Shown one piece after another: positions 6,394 through 10,892 of a stretch of 10,892 nt of DNA. Location of the stretch: positions 1 through 10,892 of the forward strand of contig JAJYFW010000023.1 in assembly GCA_021785335.1 (NCBI GenBank). The letters are read 5' to 3'. A model generated the notes under the pieces. It had not been told where the DNA came from, did not search any database, and saw only the letters and a list, made by a program, of their open reading frames with translations. Source of the stretch: Pseudomonadota bacterium (GTDB lineage Bacteria; Pseudomonadota; Alphaproteobacteria; Acetobacterales; Acetobacteraceae). The stretch's first letter is position 1; every line of letters starts with the position of its first letter. Position numbers and translations under genes: made by a program.

Positions 6394-7710
6394 ATGACGA
6401 TCGGCGCGGAGGAAACCCAGGCCCAGTTCGAGGAACGCACCATCCGCAAGGTGCGCAACCGCATCATTCCGCTGCTGGCACTCGGGTTCGTCATTTCATA
6501 CCTCGACCGGGTGAATATCGGCGTCGCGGCGCTGACGCTGAACAAGGATATCGGGCTCACGCCGGTCTCCTTCGGCTGGGGGGCGGGCCTCGTCTCCATC
6601 GGCTACGCGCTGTTCGAACTGCCGAGCAATCTCGCCCTCGAGCGCTTCGGGGCGCGGCGGTGGATGGCACGGATCATGATCGGCTGGGGCATCGTCGGCT
6701 GCGCGACGGCGGCGATCCAGGGGCCGGTCAGCTTCTATATCGCGCGGTTCGCGCTGGGCGCGGTCGAGGCGGGGTTCTTCCCTGGCGTCATCCTCTATCT
6801 CACCTACTGGTTTCCGCGCGCCTGGCGGGCGCGCTACGCGGGGCTGTTCGCGCTCGCGATACCGCTCTCAAGCGTCGTCGGCGCGCCGCTGTCCGCCATG
6901 ATCCTGGGCCTGGGCGGGTTCCTCGGGCTCAAGGGATGGCAATGGATCTACATCCTGGAAGCCTCGCCCGCGATCGTGCTCGGCGTGCTGGCGTTCGTGC
7001 TCCTCAGCGACCGGCCGGCAGAGGCACCCTGGCTTGAACCGCGGCAGCGCGAATGGCTGGAGGCGACCCTCGTGGCCGAACGCCGCGCGCATCCCGAGCG
7101 GCATGCCGCACCGCCGCTCGCCATGCTGCTGGACCGGCGCGTGCTGATGCTGGCGCTGATCTTCTTTCTTACCGGCGTGCCGAGCTACGGGCTGAGCTAC
7201 TGGATTCCCCAGGTGGTGAGGAGTTTCGGCGTCAGCACCATCGCCACCGGCTTCATCTCGGCGCTGCCCTTCCTCGCGGGCTCCATCGCGCTCGTCATCT
7301 GGGGAGGCTATTCGGACCGGCGCCAGGAACGCGCATGGAACACCGCGATTCCGGCCTTCATCGCCTTCCTGGGCCTGGTCGCCGCCGCATACGTGACCTC
7401 GCCCATCGCCTCCCTGTTCTGCGTGTGCGTGGCCGGGGTGGGGATCTTCGGGCTGAAGGGGCCGTGGCTCGCCATGATCAGCGAGTCGTTCTCGGACGCC
7501 ACCGCCGCGGCCGGCATCGCGCTGGTCAGCACACTGGGCAATCTCAGCGGGTTCTTCGCGCCCTGGCTGGTGGGCCTGCTGATGGCCCGCACGCATAATT
7601 TCCGTACCGCCGTGGTCGCGCTGGGCATCAACGCGCTGCTGGGGGCGATCCTGGTGCTGGTGTGGGGGTGGACGGGCGGAAAGGCGGCGGCCGGGCGTGC
7701 GGCTTCCTGA
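6394..7710 (+). CDS. ACS-family (anion:cation symporter) MFS transporter
   Basis: This 438-residue, probably 12-TM inner-membrane importer belongs to the MFS branch that takes up organic anions such as tartrate, phthalate, glucarate or hydroxyphenylacetate with H+ or Na+. Typical features are RNRIIPLLALGFVISYLDRVNIGVA (21-45), GYALFELPSNLALERFGARR (70-89), RFALGAVEAGFFPGVILYL (118-136) followed by TYWFPRAWRAR, GWQWIYILE around the TM6/loop boundary, and SYWIPQVVRSFG in the second half. The frame is open back to 6214, but those residues are non-family, low-complexity sequence. ATG 6394 gives the family's usual N-terminus and length, with GGAAG just upstream; ATG 6385, three codons earlier, is the alternative. 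It is divergent from the LigI-like hydrolase, so it may import that enzyme's substrate or a precursor. Family assignment is firm and substrate unknown. Confidence 0.93.
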   Translation: MTIGAEETQAQFEERTIRKVRNRIIPLLALGFVISYLDRVNIGVAALTLNKDIGLTPVSFGWGAGLVSIGYALFELPSNLALERFGARRWMARIMIGWGIVGCATAAIQGPVSFYIARFALGAVEAGFFPGVILYLTYWFPRAWRARYAGLFALAIPLSSVVGAPLSAMILGLGGFLGLKGWQWIYILEASPAIVLGVLAFVLLSDRPAEAPWLEPRQREWLEATLVAERRAHPERHAAPPLAMLLDRRVLMLALIFFLTGVPSYGLSYWIPQVVRSFGVSTIATGFISALPFLAGSIALVIWGGYSDRRQERAWNTAIPAFIAFLGLVAAAYVTSPIASLFCVCVAGVGIFGLKGPWLAMISESFSDATAAAGIALVSTLGNLSGFFAPWLVGLLMARTHNFRTAVVALGINALLGAILVLVWGWTGGKAAAGRAAS

Positions 7711-7740
7711 CCCCGGTTAATTGCCGACCGGGGCGCAATT
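7711..7740. terminator. Overlapping inverted repeats at a convergent gene junction
   Basis: The convergent stop codons of the ACS transporter (7708-7710) and the small membrane protein (7717-7719) are only six bases apart. CCCCGGT (7711-7717) pairs exactly with ACCGGGG (7727-7733) over a 9-nt loop. An overlapping pair, AATTGC (7719-7724) with GCAATT (7735-7740), could form instead; the two are mutually exclusive. Neither is followed by a T-tract. It is a candidate bidirectional 3'-end hairpin, and it lies partly inside the small gene's last codons. Confidence 0.35.
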
Positions 7741-7920
7741 CCGCCGGCCCTGCATCACGCAATCCTGGATGGTGCTGGCCTGGCGCAGCCTGGCGGAGAT
7801 CCACCAGCCGGCGACGCCCAGCAGCAGGATGACCACGATCCCGATCAGCGCGCCACGGCGCTGAGGTGCGCCCTCGTTCCCGGGGCGTTCCGGCGGTTCC
7901 ACACCTTGCGGCGGGTTCAT
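7717..7920 (-). CDS. Small single-TM membrane protein with C-x7-C tail
   Basis: This 67-residue protein has a hydrophilic Pro/Glu/Gly-rich head (1-22), one membrane helix (about 24-42, ALIGIVVILLLGVAGWWISA) and a tail IQDCVMQGRRNCAPVGN (51-67) with Cys54 and Cys62. I recognise the QDCxMxGRxNC tail from small uncharacterised proteins of alphaproteobacteria, which supports a real gene, but no function is known to me. The positive-inside rule is ambiguous: Arg21-Arg22 before the helix and Arg44/Arg46 after it. If the tail is periplasmic, the cysteines could form a disulfide. ATG 7920 is the only sensible start and the SD is weak. It is convergent with the ACS transporter and divergent, over 44 bases, from the exported alpha/beta hydrolase. 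Confidence 0.72.
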   Translation of the reverse strand: MNPPQGVEPPERPGNEGAPQRRGALIGIVVILLLGVAGWWISARLRQASTIQDCVMQGRRNCAPVGN

Positions 7921-7944
7921 GTAGGACTCGTTGACAGACCCATG

Positions 7945-7956
7945 CTGGCGCGCCAG
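7945..7956. promoter_or_regulatory. 12-bp perfect palindrome in a 44-base divergent gap
   Basis: CTGGCGCGCCAG (7945-7956) is perfectly palindromic and lies between the small membrane protein and the alpha/beta hydrolase, nine bases before ATG 7965. A perfect TTGACA (7931-7936) sits just upstream, but no -10 follows at a normal distance. It could be an operator shared by the two divergent genes or an accident of GC-rich sequence. Confidence 0.25.
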
Positions 7957-7964
7957 TGAACGCC

Positions 7965-8819
7965 ATGCGCGCCTTCCGGGCAACGCTGCTGCTCTGCCTG
8001 CTGGCGTTCGCGTCCCACGCGCGCGCCTCCAACCTCTCCTTCCGCACCTCGGACGGCGTGCGGCTGCACGCGATCGTGGCCGGGCCACCCACGGCGCGGA
8101 CCATCGTGCTCATCCCCGGCTGGACCATGCCGGCCTGGATCTTCACGCCTCAGATCGAGGCGTTCTCGCCGCATTACCGTGTCGTGGTACTGGACCCGCG
8201 CGGCCAGGGCGAGAGCGAGGTTGCGCCCGGCGGCTACAACGACCAGCGCCGCGGGCAGGACATCGCGGACCTCCTCGAGCTTCTCGGGCCGCGGCGGGTG
8301 CTGCTCGGCGGCTGGTCGCTCGGCGTGCTCGACGTGCTCGGCTACATCCATACTCATGGCGACGCGCGCGTGGCGGGGTTGCTGCTGATCGACAATTCGG
8401 TCGGCGAGAAGCCCTGGCCCACGCCGCCGGCAACCCCCGTGAGCCACGGGCCGCCGCCGCCCTGGCCGGTCGAGATGCGCGACTTCGTGCGCAGCATGTT
8501 CGTCCACCCCCAGCCGCAAGCCTATCTCGACCGGCTGACGCAGGCGGCGCTGGTCACACCGAAATGGGCCGCGGATGAGCTGCTGCGCTATCCGCAGCCG
8601 CCCAGCTATTGGCGCGACGCGCTCTACTCCACGAAGAAGCCGACTCTGTATGTCGTGCGCCCGTGGCTCGCCGCCCAGGCAGCCAACGTCGCCCGCAACG
8701 ACCCCTATGTGGAGACGGCGGTGATGCAGGGGGTCGGGCACGCGATGTTCGTGGACGATCCCGCCAGGTTCGACGCGCTGCTCCTTTCATTCCTGCAACG
8801 AAAGGTCTGGCCGCGCTAG
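7965..8819 (+). CDS. Exported alpha/beta-fold hydrolase
   Basis: This 284-residue protein has an N-terminal Sec-type signal peptide, MRAFRATLLLCLLAFASHARA, with ARA at 19-21, so the mature enzyme probably starts at Ser22 in the periplasm. The alpha/beta-hydrolase core follows: LIPGWT (49-54, oxyanion region), VVVLDPRGQGES (73-84), the nucleophile elbow GGWSLG (115-120, Ser118) and GVGHAMF (256-262, His259). After strand 7 the sequence is LYVVRPWLAAQ with no acid where one is usual. Asp143 in LLLIDNS is the best alternative triad acid. The Pro-rich segment 150-168 is part of the cap. ATG 7965 gives the best signal peptide; GTG 7956 is an alternative. No clear SD is seen. Its TAG is one base before the next gene's ATG, so the two are probably coupled. 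Substrate unknown. Confidence 0.85.
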   Translation: MRAFRATLLLCLLAFASHARASNLSFRTSDGVRLHAIVAGPPTARTIVLIPGWTMPAWIFTPQIEAFSPHYRVVVLDPRGQGESEVAPGGYNDQRRGQDIADLLELLGPRRVLLGGWSLGVLDVLGYIHTHGDARVAGLLLIDNSVGEKPWPTPPATPVSHGPPPPWPVEMRDFVRSMFVHPQPQAYLDRLTQAALVTPKWAADELLRYPQPPSYWRDALYSTKKPTLYVVRPWLAAQAANVARNDPYVETAVMQGVGHAMFVDDPARFDALLLSFLQRKVWPR

Positions 8820-8820
8820 C

Positions 8821-10892
8821 ATGCTGCCGCTGTTTCTCGTCTCGGCTGCGACGATCGGCTTCGAGATCGCGCTGACCCGCGCCTTCGCGGTCGCGACCTG
8901 GTCGGCCTATGGCTATTGGGTCATCTCCATCGTGCTCGCGGGCTTCGCCATTTCCGGCGTGGTGCTGGCGCTGGCCGAGGGGTGGTTCGAGCGGCACGCG
9001 CGCGCGGCGCTGGCCTGGCTGCCGGCCGCCATCATCCTCGCCATCGGCTTCGGCGCCTTCGCGGCCGACCTCGACCCGTTCAACCCGCTGCGCCTGCAGA
9101 ACCCGGCGACCTTCGTCGACGAGTTCCTCAACATCCTGCTCTACTATGCCTGCCTGCTGCCCGCCTTCGTGCTGGCGGGGCTGTTCGTCGGGCTTTCCTT
9201 CATCGCCGCACCAGGCAGGCTCGGGCGCGTCTATGCGGCGGATTTGCTGGGCGCAGGCTGCGGCGCGCTCGCGATCCTCGCCGCGATGTATGTGGTGCCG
9301 CCGTTCTACCTGCCGCTGGTGCTGCTGTTGCCGGTGGCGCTGGCCGCGCGCGGGCGCTGGCAGGCGCTCGCCGCCGGGGTCGCGCTGCTCGCCGCCGGCG
9401 CGCCGCTGCTGTTCGCCAACCCTGGCAGCTTCTCCGAGTTCAAGGCGATCTACGCGCCACTGCACGTGCCGGGCAGCCGCGTTGTCTCCACCCGCCTGTC
9501 GCCGCGCGGCCTTTACATGGTGCTCGATGACTTTACCGAGCGCGTCGACATCGATGTCTCCAACGACGCGGCGATGATGGGCATGAGCGGGCCGCCGCGG
9601 GCGTTGGGCCTCTATCGCGACGGCAACCGGCTGGCGGCGCTGGTACCGGCGCACGGCGCCAGTCTCGGCTTCGTGCCGAGCGAGCTCGACGCCCTGCCCT
9701 ACATGCTGATCAAGCATCCGCGCGTGCTGCTGATCGGCGCTTCCGGCGGCTGGCACATCCTGGAGGCAAAAAAGCTCGGCGCCGCCGCCATCACCACCGT
9801 GGAGCCGGACCCGGCGCTGCGCCGCGCGGCACGCCTCGCGGGCCCCGTCTCCGGCGCGTCGCCCGTCGCCATGGCGCGGCGCGGGCGCTGGGACATCATC
9901 GACATCGCCGCCGACTTCCTGAACGCCGACAAGCAGAACGCGAGTGCCTTCGCGGCCCAGGCGATGGCCGTCTATCTGCGGCATCTGCGCGCGGGCGGGA
10001 TTCTTTCCGTTCCCGTATCGATGCGCGAGTTCCCCGCCTATACGCTCCGGGTTCTCGCGACCGCGCGGCTCGCGCTGCAGGAGGCTGGCATCCGCGACCC
10101 GGCGGCGCACCTGCTCGTCTACCGCTCGGCGTGGAACGCGCGGGTGCTGGTCTCGCCCACGCCGTTCAGCGCCGCGCGCATCGCCGCCGCCAGGAAGTTC
10201 TGCGACGACCGCTCCTTCGACATCAGCTTCTACAAGGGCATGAATGTCGTGGCGGCGCGGCCCAACATCTACAACGACCTGCCGCCGGTCTCGTTCACCA
10301 AGGGCCAGGTCCAGACCGGCGGCGGGCTGCAGGACGCCATCGCCAACGAGGCACCGGCCACCATCGCGGGCCAGCCAACCGGTTCCTCGCGCGCCTTCGA
10401 CCTCTCGCCGATCACGCTCAACCGGCCGTTCTTCTATGACGTGCTGCGGCTGGGCCAGCTCGGCCTCATCCTGCGGCGTATCGAGCTGCTGCCGCAGGCG
10501 GAGCTGGGACCGCTGGTCAACCTCGCGGTGCTGGCGCAGGCAGCGGCGATCGCGCTCGCGGTGCTGCTGCTGCCGCTGCTGGCGCGCCGGCGGCTGCGCG
10601 CGCACGGCACGGGTTCCGCGGCGGTGTATTTCGCGGCACTGGGCCTCGGGTTTCTGTTCGTCGAGCTGGTGCTGATCCAGTATGCCAGCGTCTATCTCGA
10701 CGACGCGACGCTGGGCTTCGCGGTCGTACTCGCGGGGATGTTGATCGCGGCGGGGCTAGGCAGCCTCGCGAGCGGCCTGGTCGCGCGGCCTCGCCGGGCG
10801 GTCGCGGTCGCGGCGCTGTGCGTGGTCGCCTGGGCGGTGGCGATGCGGTTCGGCGCCTGGCCCGCGATGCTGGCGACCCTAGGCTGGCCGCT
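8821..10892 (+). CDS. Polytopic membrane protein with spermidine synthase-like domain (3' end outside window)
   Basis: One uninterrupted frame of 690 codons runs from ATG 8821 to the window end without a stop. The N-terminal 200 residues are a hydrophobic bundle of about six TM segments (for example 1-20, 33-54, 62-80, 105-128, 141-176, 183-198). Residues about 215-480 form a soluble domain of the spermidine synthase/SAM-methyltransferase fold: VLLIGASGGW (302-311) is the glycine loop, TTVEPDP (325-331) carries the acidic Glu328 after strand 2, and RWDIIDIAADF (356-366) is strand 4. The C-terminus is membrane again, with YFAALGLGFLFVELVLIQ (603-620) and GLGSLASG (645-652), the signature of membrane SpeE-like proteins. 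The start is one base after the hydrolase stop, with no good SD, so reinitiation is likely. The canonical aminopropyltransferase signature is absent, so polyamine synthesis is doubtful. Confidence 0.85.
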   Translation, partial: MLPLFLVSAATIGFEIALTRAFAVATWSAYGYWVISIVLAGFAISGVVLALAEGWFERHARAALAWLPAAIILAIGFGAFAADLDPFNPLRLQNPATFVDEFLNILLYYACLLPAFVLAGLFVGLSFIAAPGRLGRVYAADLLGAGCGALAILAAMYVVPPFYLPLVLLLPVALAARGRWQALAAGVALLAAGAPLLFANPGSFSEFKAIYAPLHVPGSRVVSTRLSPRGLYMVLDDFTERVDIDVSNDAAMMGMSGPPRALGLYRDGNRLAALVPAHGASLGFVPSELDALPYMLIKHPRVLLIGASGGWHILEAKKLGAAAITTVEPDPALRRAARLAGPVSGASPVAMARRGRWDIIDIAADFLNADKQNASAFAAQAMAVYLRHLRAGGILSVPVSMREFPAYTLRVLATARLALQEAGIRDPAAHLLVYRSAWNARVLVSPTPFSAARIAAARKFCDDRSFDISFYKGMNVVAARPNIYNDLPPVSFTKGQVQTGGGLQDAIANEAPATIAGQPTGSSRAFDLSPITLNRPFFYDVLRLGQLGLILRRIELLPQAELGPLVNLAVLAQAAAIALAVLLLPLLARRRLRAHGTGSAAVYFAALGLGFLFVELVLIQYASVYLDDATLGFAVVLAGMLIAAGLGSLASGLVARPRRAVAVAALCVVAWAVAMRFGAWPAMLATLGWP

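Noticed and set aside
8554..10605. Open frame of 683 codons on the - strand opposite the SpeE-like gene
   Set aside because: Its translation is Arg/Gln/Glu/His-rich with no recognisable domain, and it exists because the + strand gene has G/C at third positions. The + strand frame has clear TM and Rossmann motifs.
1..10892. Mobile element, CRISPR, tRNA/rRNA or defence island
   Set aside because: No transposase, integrase, terminal repeats, spaced direct repeats, cloverleaf-like sequence or defence-gene motif was seen, and codon use looks uniform throughout.

Overview
The window is GC-rich DNA (about 70% by eye) with strong G/C preference at third codon positions, short intergenic gaps and SD sequences of the AGGAGG type. 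The mix of gene families (1-Cys MsrB, M20 amidohydrolases, an ACS-family importer, a small membrane protein ending in a C-x7-C tail, a membrane SpeE-like protein) suggests an alphaproteobacterium, perhaps Rhodospirillales/Acetobacteraceae. That placement is inference; no rRNA or other phylogenetic marker is present. I see no tRNA, rRNA, CRISPR array, insertion sequence, integrase or defence gene.

Layout. (1) 2-988, + strand: the C-terminal 160 residues of a nitroreductase, then msrB (methionine-R-sulfoxide reductase). (2) 989-1340: a 352-base gap with no convincing gene, but with a run of potential stem-loops that ends in a perfect 13-bp hairpin. (3) 1341-5348, + strand: a compact unit of a 14-TM DHA2-type MFS transporter, an M20 hippurate hydrolase-like amidohydrolase, and an allantoate amidohydrolase/N-carbamoyl-L-amino-acid hydrolase-like enzyme. 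The two hydrolase genes overlap by 8 bases. (4) 5390-6190, - strand: an amidohydrolase-2 (LigI-like) TIM-barrel hydrolase, separated by about 200 bases from (5) 6394-7710, + strand: an ACS-family MFS importer. (6) 7717-7920, - strand: a 67-residue single-TM protein. (7) 7965-10892, + strand: an exported alpha/beta hydrolase followed after one base by a large polytopic membrane protein with a spermidine synthase-like Rossmann domain, which runs off the window.

How it may work together. Regions 3-5 look like accessory catabolism of an amide, ureide or small organic acid: two transporters and three hydrolases of C-N, carbamoyl or lactone bonds. The substrate cannot be read from sequence. Region 7 is a tightly coupled pair, an exported hydrolase plus a membrane protein whose SAM/aminopropyl-transferase fold lacks the usual spermidine synthase active-site signature. 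It is the least explained part of the window. The rest is ordinary chromosomal content.
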